A DNA stretch of 64,000 nt from an uncultured Anaerolineae bacterium (lineage in GTDB: Bacteria; Chloroflexota; Anaerolineae; J036; Brachytrichaceae), in NCBI GenBank assembly GCA_938028725.1, contig CALIMH010000001.1, forward strand, positions 124,001 through 188,000, given 5' to 3'. Under the pieces are notes generated by a model. The model did no database searches. It had not been told where the DNA came from and saw only the letters and a program-made list of their open reading frames with translations. Positions 42,546 to 54,665 of the stretch are shown here, piece by piece. The first letter of the stretch is position 1. Each line of letters opens with the position of its first letter. The position numbers and the translations under genes are program-made.

Positions 42546-43140
42546 AGCTGAGCCGATGCTGTGGTGAAGGGCCGAGCACCTGAAGTTGTTGAAGATGCTG
42601 AGGTGTGCCATAACCTTTGTGCTGGCTAAATCCATAGCCCGGCCAGCGCGCATCCAGCAAGCTCATGTGAAAGTCTCGCGCAGTCTTCGCCAAGACAGAG
42701 GCTGCTGCAACACTCAAACTGAGGCTGTCGGCGAACGGGAAAGCGCGCTGCGGCAGTGCGATCTCCGGTAGAGCGATCGCATCAATGATCAGTGCCTCCG
42801 GCTGAACGCTCAGAGCAGCGATCGCGCGCCGCATCGCCAGCTTTGTTGCTGCCACGATCCCGATCCGGTCAATTTCACATGCCTCCGCCTGCCCAATGCC
42901 CCAGCTAATGGCTTGTTGGCGAACAAGCGCTGCGAAGCGCTCACGCTGCTTTGGGCTGAGCTGCTTGGAGTCGGTAAGGCCGCGTAGGAAGTCACCGTTG
43001 ATATGGGACGGCAGAATTACCGCGGCTGCGAACACCGGGCCGGCCCATGCGCCTCGGCCGGCCTCGTCCAAGCCAGCTACCAACTGGTGGCCAAGTTCCC
43101 AGAAAGCGCGCTCTGCGTCAAGCGAAGGTCTGGTACGCAT
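42478..43140 (-). CDS. rnhB: Ribonuclease HII
   Basis: Removes RNA and single ribonucleotides from DNA. The 220-aa protein shows VAGLDEAGRGAWAGPVFAAAVIL with the catalytic DE pair, LTDSKQLSPKQRE, LIIDAIALPE, and SLSVAAASVLAKTARD followed by WPGYGFSQHKGYGT-type motif. The C-terminal tail overlaps the convergent ABC ATPase gene by 68 nt. It is followed after rnhB's own upstream side by the GT2, polyprenyl synthetase and tatD genes on the same strand. Confidence 0.93.
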   Translation of the reverse strand: MRTRPSLDAERAFWELGHQLVAGLDEAGRGAWAGPVFAAAVILPSHINGDFLRGLTDSKQLSPKQRERFAALVRQQAISWGIGQAEACEIDRIGIVAATKLAMRRAIAALSVQPEALIIDAIALPEIALPQRAFPFADSLSLSVAAASVLAKTARDFHMSLLDARWPGYGFSQHKGYGTPQHLQQLQVLGPSPQHRLSFKPLRALTGGGTLKDSSNRAPV

Positions 43141-43152
43141 CGCCCATCGTTT

Positions 43153-44109
43153 TCAGCGAAAGCCGGAGCGCAGCGCTTGCTGGTAGGTGTGCATACGCGC
43201 CAGGCGCAGCTCCCGCTTATGGCCCACTAGCCACTTGCCTGCTTCCACCATCCATTCCCAGGCGGTCAACGCTAACAGCGCGCTGCGCGCCAATGCGGCT
43301 TGATACTTGCCGTGGTGCTTAGCCAGATACCGCACTTTGCTAGTGTTGAAGTAGATCAAGCGTTGCGCCACGATCTGCCCGCTGCTCTGTGCCTCGTGAT
43401 GGATCACTGTGGCGGCGGGGTAGTACACGATGCGCCACCCTGTGCGGCGGATGCGACGACACCAGTCCACTTCTTCGGAGTACATGAAGAAATTTTCTTC
43501 GTCGAACCCGCCCACTTGAGTGACCACTAATGCGCGCACGAGCATAGCTGCGCCGACCACCCAGTCTACGTCGCAGGGTGTGTCCTCCGGTTGATCAAGC
43601 ATGTAGTATTGCTCAAGCACTGTGCGGGGCGCTATCGGCTGGAGTGGCGTGCTCTCGAACAGCGCAGTGGCTAGGGTGGGGAAGCGTCGGCGCGAGGATT
43701 GCCTTGTGCCGTCAGGGTAACGTAGTTGGGGCGCCGCAACACCCACGTCCGTGTGTGTAGCGATGAAGGTGAGCAGGGTGTCGATAGCGCCTTGCGTGAC
43801 AATGGTGTCGGGATTGAGCAGTAAGATGTAAGTGTCCCGCAGTGGCAAGTGGCGCTTGTCTACTTCTGCTAGGATGTACTGGAGGCCGTCGTTGTTGCCG
43901 CCGCTAAAACCACGGTTGGACGTGTTGGCGATCACATGTGTGGAGGGAAATTCCTGATGCAGCATCTCCACGCTGCCATCAGTCGAGGCGTTATCCACTA
44001 CCACCATGTGCTGTTCGGCAAGTCTGGAGGCATGTTGTTGTAGCGAGCGCAAGCATGCGCGCAGCCGCTCGCACACATTCCAATTCACAATGAGCACAAA
44101 CAGCACCAT
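43153..44109 (-). CDS. Family 2 glycosyltransferase
   Basis: Cytoplasmic GT-A-fold enzyme of 318 aa, WbbL-like. Seen are VLIVNWNVCERLRACLRSL, VVDNASTDGSVEML, the DXD-like ILLLNPDTIV, and VVGAAMLVRALVVTQVGGFDEENFFMYSEEVDWCRRIRRTGW, the typical acceptor-region signature of rhamnosyltransferase-like GT2s. ATG 44109 was chosen, since the longer frame overlaps the upstream gene; it leaves 17 nt. Probably builds a cell-surface polysaccharide. Confidence 0.88.
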   Translation of the reverse strand: MVLFVLIVNWNVCERLRACLRSLQQHASRLAEQHMVVVDNASTDGSVEMLHQEFPSTHVIANTSNRGFSGGNNDGLQYILAEVDKRHLPLRDTYILLLNPDTIVTQGAIDTLLTFIATHTDVGVAAPQLRYPDGTRQSSRRRFPTLATALFESTPLQPIAPRTVLEQYYMLDQPEDTPCDVDWVVGAAMLVRALVVTQVGGFDEENFFMYSEEVDWCRRIRRTGWRIVYYPAATVIHHEAQSSGQIVAQRLIYFNTSKVRYLAKHHGKYQAALARSALLALTAWEWMVEAGKWLVGHKRELRLARMHTYQQALRSGFR

Positions 44110-44126
44110 GTGCTGGTGGCGGGGCG

Positions 44127-45137
44127 CTAATGGGAGCGTTTCAGCGTATAGTCGACCAGCTCGTGTAGGGCGTCGCGCCAAGGGCTAGGGGGGAACACGT
44201 TGAGCACGGCGCGGGCGTTGTTTGCAATGCCCTCTGCTTCGCGGATTGCCAGTGCAATAGCATCCGAGTTGCGGATGCGCTCCACAATCTGGTCGTATTC
44301 CTGAGGGTCGCACTCGCCGCGCAGCGCGCATGCAATGTCGTCCGCTCCGTGGGTTTCCGCGTAGCAAATGACCGGCAACGTGATCAATCCTCGCCGCAAG
44401 TCACTACCCACGGGCTTGCCCAGGTTATTCTGCGCGCCGGTGAAGTCCAGCACATCATCCATCACCTGGAAGACAATGCCCAAGTCGCGCCCGTAATCGT
44501 GCAGAGCGGCCATCTGGTTCTCGTTGGCTGCGCACATTACGCCACAGGCGGTGGTGGCGAGGACAAACATACTGGCCGTTTTGTTGTAGATGCGACGGTA
44601 GTAGTCGTCGCGGGTGGTGCGCAGCGCGAGGTCGGTGAACTGCTGTTGTAGTTCGCCGGCAACGATCACGCTGAGTGTGTCTGCGAAGATGCTGATCACG
44701 CGCGGGATGTCAGTGCGCGCTGCCAGATTGGCTGCGTAGGCAAACAAATAGTCTCCGGTGAGCACAGTTGCAGCCGGCGTCCAAATCGCATTGAGCGTCT
44801 GGGTGCCTCTGCGCATCAAAGAGCCATCTATCAAGTCGTCGTGCACGAGCGTGGCAGTGTGTAACATCTCCACCGCGCTGGCCAGGTCGATGACGCGGCG
44901 ATCATGTAGACAGTTCAACATGCCGGCGATCAACAGCGTCAGTGTCGGACGGATGCGCTTGCCGCCAGCAGAGACCACGTTGAGCACTGCTGCGCGCAGT
45001 TCAGGTGGGTGCAGTTCTGGCAGCTCGCGCAGCGTCGCCTCCACCTCGCGCATCTGCTCTGCGACGAGGTGATGGGCATGCTTCAGCTTTGGTGAAGCTT
45101 GTTGTTGAGCTGCGGGGTGTGCTTCTTGGGTGTTCAC
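44127..45137 (-). CDS. Trans-polyprenyl diphosphate synthase
   Basis: Head-to-tail prenyltransferase making a linear isoprenoid, probably a quinone side chain. The 336-aa protein has GGKRIRPTL, the first aspartate-rich motif in HDDLIDGSLMRRG, the GDYLFA segment and the second in QVMDDVLDFTG. The two residues before the first motif (LVHDDLID) are small-to-medium, consistent with a long-chain product, but the chain length is not certain. Its start overlaps the tatD stop by 4 nt. Confidence 0.9.
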   Translation of the reverse strand: MNTQEAHPAAQQQASPKLKHAHHLVAEQMREVEATLRELPELHPPELRAAVLNVVSAGGKRIRPTLTLLIAGMLNCLHDRRVIDLASAVEMLHTATLVHDDLIDGSLMRRGTQTLNAIWTPAATVLTGDYLFAYAANLAARTDIPRVISIFADTLSVIVAGELQQQFTDLALRTTRDDYYRRIYNKTASMFVLATTACGVMCAANENQMAALHDYGRDLGIVFQVMDDVLDFTGAQNNLGKPVGSDLRRGLITLPVICYAETHGADDIACALRGECDPQEYDQIVERIRNSDAIALAIREAEGIANNARAVLNVFPPSPWRDALHELVDYTLKRSH

Positions 45138-45919
45138 GTACTTCTCGCCTCTCTCGTATGGAGCTTGAATAGCCTGAAAGCATTATCTGTTGTTGCCTGC
45201 GCGACGTCCTCCAGGCTCATGTGTCGCACATGTGCCAACTGCTCTGCCACCACTTTCACCGCTGCTGGCTCGTTGCGCTGGCCGCGCCTATCTTGGGGGG
45301 GCAAGTAGGGTGCATCAGTTTCCACGATCAGCGCCTCTAGTGGTGCCTGGCGCGCTATCTCGCGCAGCATGTGTGCACGAGGGTAGGTGATCGGGCCGCC
45401 TATCCCAAGCATGCATCCCAGGTCAAGCGCAGCCTGTGCGTGCGAGGCTTCGCCGCTGAAGGCGTGCAGCACGCACGGTATCCCTTGGGCCTGCGTGCGC
45501 AGAATGTCCAGGCAGTCCTCGTATGCGTTGCGGCAGTGCACGATGATCGGCAAGCTCAGCTCACGTGCCAGGGCAATTTGCTCGATGAAGGCCCGCACTT
45601 GCACCTCGCGCGTGGCATGTTGGCGGTAATAGTCCAGCCCGATCTCGCCAATGGCGACCACGGCAGCGCCAGTGGCCAGGCGGCGCAATGTGTCGGCTGC
45701 ATGCGCGTCCCACTCCGCGCAGGCGTGAGGATGAATACCAACTGCAGCGAAGACGCCCTCCTCCTGAGCAGCCAGTCGCGCAGCGCGTTGGCTGCTGGCA
45801 AGGTCATAGGCCGGGTTAAGCATCCAAGCCACGCCAGCCGCGCGTGCGCGGTGAAGTACTTGAGGGCGATCTGCGTCGAAGGCACTGACATCGAGATGGC
45901 AGTGGGTGTCGAAGAGCAC
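45134..45919 (-). CDS. tatD: TatD-family deoxyribonuclease
   Basis: Metal-dependent hydrolase of 261 aa. Seen are FDTHCHLD, AAVGIHPHAC, GEIGLDYYR, PIIVHCRNAYEDCLDIL, HAFSGEA and VETDAPYLPP, the full ligand set of TatD. The GTG start sits 9 nt after a TACAAT box (minus strand 45929-45934), without a ribosome site. Operon: tatD, polyprenyl synthetase, GT2, rnhB. Confidence 0.92.
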   Translation of the reverse strand: MLFDTHCHLDVSAFDADRPQVLHRARAAGVAWMLNPAYDLASSQRAARLAAQEEGVFAAVGIHPHACAEWDAHAADTLRRLATGAAVVAIGEIGLDYYRQHATREVQVRAFIEQIALARELSLPIIVHCRNAYEDCLDILRTQAQGIPCVLHAFSGEASHAQAALDLGCMLGIGGPITYPRAHMLREIARQAPLEALIVETDAPYLPPQDRRGQRNEPAAVKVVAEQLAHVRHMSLEDVAQATTDNAFRLFKLHTREARST

Positions 45920-45928
45920 GCTGGCGGG

Positions 45929-45956
45929 ATTGTATCAAAAGTGGCGAATTTCACAA
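45929..45956 (-). promoter_or_regulatory. Promoter of tatD, leaderless arrangement
   Basis: On the minus strand TTGTGA (45956-45951), 16-nt spacer, TACAAT (45934-45929); GTG start at 45919. Divergent from the hydroxylase promoter. Confidence 0.55.
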
Positions 45957-46067
45957 TCTCTTGGAGGAAGCTTATACGAGCCACCATCCGTCTAACCAAT
46001 GAAGCACACCGCTGTGACATGTTGACCGGTGCGAGGCACTATGCCGGTGAGCGATGGTGTTGCGCCA

Positions 46068-46097
46068 TTGACTTTCGCAAAGAAAATATGCTATGTT
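46068..46097 (+). promoter_or_regulatory. Promoter of the hydroxylase FAD subunit, leaderless arrangement
   Basis: TTGACT (46068-46073), 18-nt spacer, TATGTT (46092-46097). The ATG at 46107 is 9 nt after the -10 box and lacks a ribosome site. Confidence 0.6.
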
Positions 46098-46106
46098 TAG
46101 CTTGCC

Positions 46107-46994
46107 ATGCAAGCCTTCTCCTATGTCCTTGCTCACAGTGTTGCTGAAGCCACTGCAATCCTTGCCCAAGAGGGAAGTCGCGCGCGCTGCTTGAGCGGCG
46201 GCACTGATCTGATCGTGCAGCTCCGAGAGGGGCGGCGGCGAGCTGATGTGGTGGTGGACGTGAAGGGCATACCAGAGCTGAACCAGCTTTCCTTCGACTC
46301 GCAGCACGGCCTCATCATCGGTGCAGCTGTGCCGTGCTATCGCATCTACAACGACGCACGCATCGCGGCGGCCTACCCAGGCTTGATGGACGCCGTCACG
46401 TTGATCGGCGGCGTGGCCATTCAAGGCCGCGCTACGCTTGGCGGAAACGTGTGCACAGCCTCGCCAGCTGGGGACAGCATCCCCGCGCTGATCGCGCATC
46501 GTGCGGTAGCGGTGATTGCCTCGCCGCGGGGTGAGCGTGAGGTGCCTCTGGAGCAGTTCTTTGAAGGCCCTGGCAAAACCGTGTTGCAAACAGGTGAGCT
46601 GTTGGTGTGCTTCAAGCTCCCGCCGCCGCCTGCTGGCTTTGGCGCAGCTTACCTGCGCTTCACGCCGCGCAACGAGATGGACATCGCTGTGGTTGGCTGT
46701 GGTGCTGCTCTGGTGATCCGCGATGGGGTGGTGCAAGATGCGCGCATCGCACTTGGCGCAGTCGCGCCCACACCGTTGCTAGTGCCGGAAGCCGGCGCTG
46801 AGCTGATTGGCAAGCCGCTCAGCGAGTCCACCATTGTGGCAGCAGCGGAGGCTGCGCGCGCTGCTGCTCGCCCTATCAGCGACCTGCGTGGCAGCGCCGA
46901 GCAACGCCGGCACCTTTGCGCTGTGCTCACCCGCCAAGCGCTTGCTCAAGCTGCTGCACGGGCTCAGTCCCTCCCTCAGCCTGCTCACGCTTGA
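46107..46994 (+). CDS. Xanthine dehydrogenase/CO dehydrogenase family FAD-binding subunit
   Basis: Middle (flavin) subunit of a molybdenum hydroxylase, 295 aa. It starts MQAFSYVLAHSVAEATAIL, with the pyrophosphate-loop SGGTDLIVQLREGRR, and the second FAD motif ATLGGNVCTASPAGDSIPALIAH. The C-terminal CO_deh_flav_C domain (ALGAVAPTPLLVPEAGAELIGKPL) follows. It lies 21 nt before the fused iron-sulfur/molybdenum subunit, so the locus encodes a complete three-part hydroxylase in two polypeptides. Confidence 0.92.
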   Translation: MQAFSYVLAHSVAEATAILAQEGSRARCLSGGTDLIVQLREGRRRADVVVDVKGIPELNQLSFDSQHGLIIGAAVPCYRIYNDARIAAAYPGLMDAVTLIGGVAIQGRATLGGNVCTASPAGDSIPALIAHRAVAVIASPRGEREVPLEQFFEGPGKTVLQTGELLVCFKLPPPPAGFGAAYLRFTPRNEMDIAVVGCGAALVIRDGVVQDARIALGAVAPTPLLVPEAGAELIGKPLSESTIVAAAEAARAAARPISDLRGSAEQRRHLCAVLTRQALAQAAARAQSLPQPAHA

Positions 46995-47015
46995 TTGTTC
47001 TGGGTTGGAAAGACC

Positions 47016-49850
<2,835 letters not shown>

Positions 49851-49886
49851 TAAGCTGTGCCACTGAGGTGCGGCCCCTGCTGGTAG

Positions 49887-50570
49887 ATGGCTCTCTTCAA
49901 GTGCATACGTGCCCATTGGCGCGATGACGGATGGATGTTCATCGCGCTGGCACTGAGCGTTGGTCACTTTACACCTTGGGCCTCGCACCACACTGCTGCG
50001 CTCACCTTGAACGCACACGAATTGGCTGTCTTCACCAACCTCACGCCCGGCGCCGGTGTGTTCCTAAACGAATGGTTTTTGTTGCCGCTGCTGGTGGCAG
50101 CGGGGTTGTGGTCTTTGTCGCTGACGCCGCGCCGTCGCGCGTTGGGCGTTGCAGTTGGGCTAGGTGTAGCTTCGCTGGGCTTGCCTGGCTATCCCCAAGT
50201 GTTGACCATCCTCCACAGCTCGGAGGAGCGGTTGCGCTTAGGGCTGGCCCTTGCTGGTTTCAGCTGCGTAGCCATCAGTTCGGCCCTGAGCACCAGGTTC
50301 GGCGAGCCCGCACGCGCCTGGTTTGGTGGGATGTTGTGCCTGATGGTCGTGTTGCCGCTGGTTGGCTACCTGGCGATTCGGCCTTGCATCGAGACGCTGT
50401 ATGGCAGCAGGGTGGGAATTGGTTGGGGGTGGTGGGTGACCGCCTTGTCTGCAATCACAGGCGTTGTCACTAGCTTGAGCAGTGCGCTTCAGCATCCCAA
50501 CGCCTACGCTGGCGCGAGGCGTGCAGCATCCCCCTTGAACGCGGAGCAGAGCGATTACACTTCAGTCTAA
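49887..50570 (+). CDS. Predicted membrane protein, function unknown
   Basis: A 227-aa protein with about six hydrophobic segments (e.g. WFLLPLLVAAGLWSL, AVGLGVASLGLPG, LALAGFSCVAISSAL, MLCLMVVLPLVGYL). The first segments contain two histidine-rich spots (VGHFTPWASHH). Not recognised. It lies just downstream of the hydroxylase and 6 nt before the SH3b lipoprotein gene. Confidence 0.65.
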   Translation: MALFKCIRAHWRDDGWMFIALALSVGHFTPWASHHTAALTLNAHELAVFTNLTPGAGVFLNEWFLLPLLVAAGLWSLSLTPRRRALGVAVGLGVASLGLPGYPQVLTILHSSEERLRLGLALAGFSCVAISSALSTRFGEPARAWFGGMLCLMVVLPLVGYLAIRPCIETLYGSRVGIGWGWWVTALSAITGVVTSLSSALQHPNAYAGARRAASPLNAEQSDYTSV

Positions 50571-50576
50571 GCGCGT

Positions 50577-52010
50577 ATGAAGCAAGGCATACGAACATTC
50601 TGGGCGGCCTGTTGCGCAGGCATGCTCCTCACCTGCGCAGCTTGTGGAAATAGCGTGCCGGCCGAGTCCGTCATCAGCCGACCTGCTCCAAACACTTCTT
50701 TTCAAGCCGGAGAGGAGATAGAAATTGAGGGGCGCGTTTCTGGCAGCGGCATTCGCCGAGCAGATGTGTACATCAACGGTAAGCTTTACGCCGCTGTTGA
50801 CCAGCCGGCCGCGGAAAACGTGTTTGAAGTCAGCCTCAAGTTGGTGGCGCTGGAAGACATGATCGGCATGAACGTGATCCAGCTTAAAGGGGTGAATGCG
50901 GAAGAGATGCCGGTCGTTTCCTCTGAGCCGCTGTTTATCATGATCGTGCCGCCACCTTCGCCCACCCCGCTGCCAACCGCTGCGCCACCCTCACCGACCG
51001 CCCCCCCAAGCGAGCCAGTGGCTACGCCCACCGTCGCACCTGTGCTGCTCTCCACGAAGGGGGACTTAGACTTCGTCAATGTGCGTGCGCAACCCAACAT
51101 CAACGCCCAGTTGCTTGGCCAAATTAACCGTGGCCAGAGTGTCACGGTGATCGGCAAGAGTGCGGATGGGCAGTGGGTTCAAGTCAGCTTTGCTGCTTCT
51201 CCCAGTGGCAGCGGCTGGGTGTTCGCACAGGTCGCCACTATCACTGGTGATCTCGGCAGTGTGCCAGTTACAGGAGGCCAAACCACGCCTGCGCCCAGCG
51301 CCGCTGTGCAGTTGCAGCCGCCTTTCGTGCAGCTTAAGCCCGATCAGCCCTTCGCAAACGTTCGTAGTGGCCCTGATGTAGGCTTCCAGCGGCTTGGGCA
51401 GCTTGACACCACGCAACCTGCGGCGCGCGTGAAGGGCAAAAATGCCGCTGCCACATGGTGGCAAATTGAGTTCCCCGGCGCCCCCGACAACACCGCCTGG
51501 GTGTTCGGTCAGTTGGTGGACCTCATCGGCGACTTCAATGCTGTGCCAGTGGTGCAAAGCCCCCCAGCACCCGGTTCGCAAGCGCCTACGCCCACCCCGC
51601 CAGCTCCGCCGACTGCGACACCGCTGCCGGCATCAGCGCTGTTGCCTTATAGCCAGAGTATGACCTTTGCGCCGCGGGATAACATCGGTGACGTGCCGCT
51701 GGGCCATAATGGCGAGAGCAAAACAGCCCGCTTGCAGTGGAACATCACCGGTGCTGTGCGCGCCGAGCTCGACATCCAGACACAGCCAGGGCCGGGCATT
51801 TTCAGCAACTGCCCCGCAGGCAACTTGGCTGCAATCACGCCCAATGACGCCGCCGGCAAGCGCATCCCGCTCACCCTGCCTAGCGGGGAGTACGAGTTCA
51901 CCATCACGGAGCGCGGCTACTATCTCTTCACCATTTACGTGGTGAAGAGCGATGGCAGCACCACCACTATCCCGCGCAATGTTATTGTGGATTGCTACAA
52001 GACTCAGTAG
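50577..52010 (+). CDS. SH3b-domain lipoprotein
   Basis: A 477-aa predicted lipoprotein; signal peptide ends LTCAACG. An Ig-like domain (about 35-125, ISRPAPNTSFQAGEEIEIEGRV) is followed by a Pro/Thr-rich linker, two SH3b domains (about 160-225 FVNVRAQPNINAQLLGQINRGQSV and 255-320 FANVRSGPDVGFQRLGQLD), another Pro/Thr linker and a C-terminal beta domain (RLQWNITGAVRAELDI ... YVVKSDGSTTTIPRNVIVDC). Related in plan to the lipoprotein at 21.7 kb. Probable cell-wall-binding surface protein. Confidence 0.75.
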   Translation: MKQGIRTFWAACCAGMLLTCAACGNSVPAESVISRPAPNTSFQAGEEIEIEGRVSGSGIRRADVYINGKLYAAVDQPAAENVFEVSLKLVALEDMIGMNVIQLKGVNAEEMPVVSSEPLFIMIVPPPSPTPLPTAAPPSPTAPPSEPVATPTVAPVLLSTKGDLDFVNVRAQPNINAQLLGQINRGQSVTVIGKSADGQWVQVSFAASPSGSGWVFAQVATITGDLGSVPVTGGQTTPAPSAAVQLQPPFVQLKPDQPFANVRSGPDVGFQRLGQLDTTQPAARVKGKNAAATWWQIEFPGAPDNTAWVFGQLVDLIGDFNAVPVVQSPPAPGSQAPTPTPPAPPTATPLPASALLPYSQSMTFAPRDNIGDVPLGHNGESKTARLQWNITGAVRAELDIQTQPGPGIFSNCPAGNLAAITPNDAAGKRIPLTLPSGEYEFTITERGYYLFTIYVVKSDGSTTTIPRNVIVDCYKTQ

Positions 52011-52078
52011 CTTGCCGTGTGCTCATTCACTGACTAGGGTGGGGTGCAGCAAATGAAGCGCGAAACAAATGCCCACCT

Positions 52079-53311
52079 TCAACTCTCTTGACGCATGAGC
52101 GTCCGCGCCAAGCTCATTAGCTCGGCAATGTGCTCTTGTGGAATGTTTCGGCTCAGCAAGTAGCGCTCCAAAAGCTGCTCTTCGGTCAAGCTTTCGACGT
52201 CATCTGCGCCCAGTCGCGAGCGGTTGCTCCGCACCACCTCGCTAGTGATGCCGGCGATGTGGTATGCAGCGTTGAGTGCTTGGGCGATCTGGCGCGGTTG
52301 CAGATGGGGCACCTGCTCCTGCCGCATGCGCACGCGCACGCGCACGATAGCGTCGCGCACGTCGTGGCGACGGATGGCGCGCAGCACCGCGTCTGTCGGA
52401 GACTCGCCATCCTCCGTAGCGTCAACTGTGATCGAAACAAAGCGGCGCGCTTGGAGTGGCACGAACTGCCATCGCGTGTTGCCGCGCGCTAACTCCACCC
52501 AGCAGAACCCCTTAGCCTCATGTTCCTCGCTGAAATCCACGCGCTCCACGCTGCCGGCATATACCACTGGTGGGTAGCGATCGTGGTTCAGCGATTGATG
52601 CTTGTGGACGTGCCCCAATGCGACGTAATCCCACGCTGACAGGTGCAGGGCTTCCAAGGGGATCGCTGCATCGTGGCCAAGCATCGTCGCGCGTTCAGAG
52701 CTGAGCGCGGCACCCCGTACTGTGATGTGAGCGGCAAGCACAGCCGGCACATGGGGGTCAAGTTGTTTGGCCAGCTCGCTCAGCACACGGGAAACAGCTT
52801 GACTCTGCTCGGCGTCCATCTGCTCAATGCTCAGGTCGTCCTGGGTGATGGCCAAGCGCAGATTGCTGCGGCTGAACCATGGCAATGTCACCACCTGCAC
52901 CGGCCCACGGCGCGTTTTGATGAAGTGGCATTGCTCCCGCCGCCCCACGATCACGTGCGGCACATCCAACACGGCAAAGATGTCCATGCTGCTGGCGCGC
53001 GCCTCGATCACGGGCATATCGTGGTTGCCCACTAAAAGCAGGGTGGGGATCGCTGCTTCCGAGAGCCGCTTGATTTGCTTTGCGAAAGCGCGCTGCCAGG
53101 TGGGGTTGGGTTCGCGGTTTTTGAAAGCGTCGCCCGCGAAGATCACCAAGTCGGCCTGGTGTGTCAGCGCATAGTCCACGATCTCGCTCAGCCGTTCGAC
53201 AAAATCGCGGACGCGGCGGCTAAGGCCGGTTGTGAGGTCAAGCGGGCCGTAGTTATCCACGCCGATGTGCAAATCGGCGAAGTGCAACAGGCGGATCGGC
53301 GCTTGGTCCAT
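52079..53311 (-). CDS. SbcD/Mre11-like metallophosphoesterase nuclease
   Basis: DNA double-strand-break repair exonuclease subunit, 410 aa. Motifs: LLHFADLHIGV, LVIFAGDAF, LLLVGNHD, VLAAHITV and DYVALGHVHKHQ, matching SbcD. The C-terminal capping region is longer and contains ATEDGESPTDAVLRAI. sbcC (the ATPase) is not adjacent, which is unusual. ATG 53311 begins at MDQAPIRLLHF; the longer frame overlaps the upstream gene. The upstream SH3b gene ends 6 nt away. Confidence 0.85.
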   Translation of the reverse strand: MDQAPIRLLHFADLHIGVDNYGPLDLTTGLSRRVRDFVERLSEIVDYALTHQADLVIFAGDAFKNREPNPTWQRAFAKQIKRLSEAAIPTLLLVGNHDMPVIEARASSMDIFAVLDVPHVIVGRREQCHFIKTRRGPVQVVTLPWFSRSNLRLAITQDDLSIEQMDAEQSQAVSRVLSELAKQLDPHVPAVLAAHITVRGAALSSERATMLGHDAAIPLEALHLSAWDYVALGHVHKHQSLNHDRYPPVVYAGSVERVDFSEEHEAKGFCWVELARGNTRWQFVPLQARRFVSITVDATEDGESPTDAVLRAIRRHDVRDAIVRVRVRMRQEQVPHLQPRQIAQALNAAYHIAGITSEVVRSNRSRLGADDVESLTEEQLLERYLLSRNIPQEHIAELMSLARTLMRQES

Positions 53312-53316
53312 TGCAG

Positions 53317-54363
53317 CTATCGTGTGACGGGCAGCCTGCGGATTGCGTTGCGCGGCGCCAGATACAGGGTGCTCACCCAGCCGCTGCGGCCATCGCGCAG
53401 CTTCACGAAAGCCCATCGCTCATCATTCGTGCGTCCGCTCAGTGTTAGCTCGAAGCTGGGCGGCAAAATGGCGAGCACCGCAGCGCGCATGCTGGGCTCA
53501 GCGCGCAAGTTGAGAAAGTCGGTGGTGCGCACAATGTGCAACGTTGGCGCTTCCGCTGCAGAGAGTTCGGCCTGGTTAACTCTGAGCGAGGCCATCATTG
53601 CGTCGAGCGCGCGCAGCGAAGGTGTGAACACAGTTGTGGGCGATTCGAGGCGCGCTGCAACCTGCTCTAAATACACTTGGTAATCTCTGCGCAGCCAATC
53701 GCGCTCGTCGTTACTCATGTCCTCCGGTGAAAGGGGCAGTGCGCTGGTTTGCACGGGGAAGTAAGCGGCGACAAAAAAACGCCGATCGTCGGTGAGTCCT
53801 TGGAAAACGTAGGTGAGCTGTTCCGCTGTAACCGGTTGGATCTCTTGCGTGAAATGTGCGATCATGCGCACCCCGCGGCCGTTGGCAAATCGCAGGCTGT
53901 TGAGGCGAGCTTGCATTACGTTGGATTGCTCTGGCAGCGGCAACGGTGTCCACTCAGCAGTTGGTGCGAGGGACGGCGAAGGTGTGCTCACCAGCGCTTC
54001 TAGCTCTGCCAGCACGCGCGCAAACTTAGCAACATCGCTCTTGTGAAAGACGCGGCGATAGTCCTCCAAAGGCACGATGAATATTTGTCGCTTGCTGAGA
54101 GTGATGTCCGCCTGGAATGGCTCGCCGTCGAAAAGCACCCTCCAATGGGCCGGCAAGCCATAGAGGCTCAGCCAGGAGCGTGTGGTGGGCAGAGGAGGGG
54201 CAGCAAGCAAACGCGCCGATTGTGCCACGCCGACGATGGTCACCGGCGTGTGTGCGGTGGCTGTCGGTGTGGGAGATGCACTTTGTGCGCTTGCGGATAT
54301 TCCGCTGGCGATCAGCGCGCTGCAAGTCCCTATCAGCACCAAAGTATGTGCCACGTAGCGCAT
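53317..54363 (-). CDS. Secreted protein with C-terminal SH3b domain
   Basis: A 348-aa exported protein: signal peptide MRYVAHTLVLIGTCSALIASGISASAQS, a short Thr/Pro stretch, an unrecognised central domain of about 200 residues (LYGLPAHWRVLFDGEPFQADITL ... VFQGLTDDRRFFVAAYFP) and a C-terminal SH3b domain (FLNLRAEPSMRAAVLAILPPSFEL ... GWVSTLYLAPR). Start at ATG 54363 fits the signal peptide. The central region includes a segment AYFPVQTSALP that suggests a common enzyme-like or binding fold, but I cannot name it. Confidence 0.7.
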   Translation of the reverse strand: MRYVAHTLVLIGTCSALIASGISASAQSASPTPTATAHTPVTIVGVAQSARLLAAPPLPTTRSWLSLYGLPAHWRVLFDGEPFQADITLSKRQIFIVPLEDYRRVFHKSDVAKFARVLAELEALVSTPSPSLAPTAEWTPLPLPEQSNVMQARLNSLRFANGRGVRMIAHFTQEIQPVTAEQLTYVFQGLTDDRRFFVAAYFPVQTSALPLSPEDMSNDERDWLRRDYQVYLEQVAARLESPTTVFTPSLRALDAMMASLRVNQAELSAAEAPTLHIVRTTDFLNLRAEPSMRAAVLAILPPSFELTLSGRTNDERWAFVKLRDGRSGWVSTLYLAPRNAIRRLPVTR

Positions 54364-54441
54364 CGCCGCCTTGATCTTACCGGGAAAAGCAAGCGCCCAC
54401 ACCAAGGCTGTGGTGTGGGCGCGCAAACGCTATGGCGTTGA

Positions 54442-54612
54442 TCACTTTTCCTCTCGATACAGCACGTGGCGCCTTAAAAACGGGTCATACTTGCGCAGCT
54501 CCAACCGCGAAGGGTCATTTTTTCGGTTTTTCTGCGTCAGGTAGAAGTGGCCACTCTCGGTGCTCTTCAGGCGTATGACGATGCGATTGCCCTTCTTTTT
54601 GCTCTTCGCCAT
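54442..54612 (-). CDS. rpmG: 50S ribosomal protein L33
   Basis: Reading the minus strand from ATG 54612 gives a 56-aa basic protein, [20 protein letters not shown]..., containing [25 protein letters not shown], the L33 signature; it lacks the paired cysteines, so it is the zinc-independent form. An AAGGAGGTCG ribosome site lies 7-8 nt upstream. It is preceded by rpsR on the same strand. Confidence 0.93.
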   Translation of the reverse strand: MAKSKKKGNRIVIRLKSTESGHFYLTQKNRKNDPSRLELRKYDPFLRRHVLYREEK

Positions 54613-54665
54613 GTTTTACGACCTCCTTGCCCGTGATGTGGGTTATCTCTCGTGGGCTGGCTGCG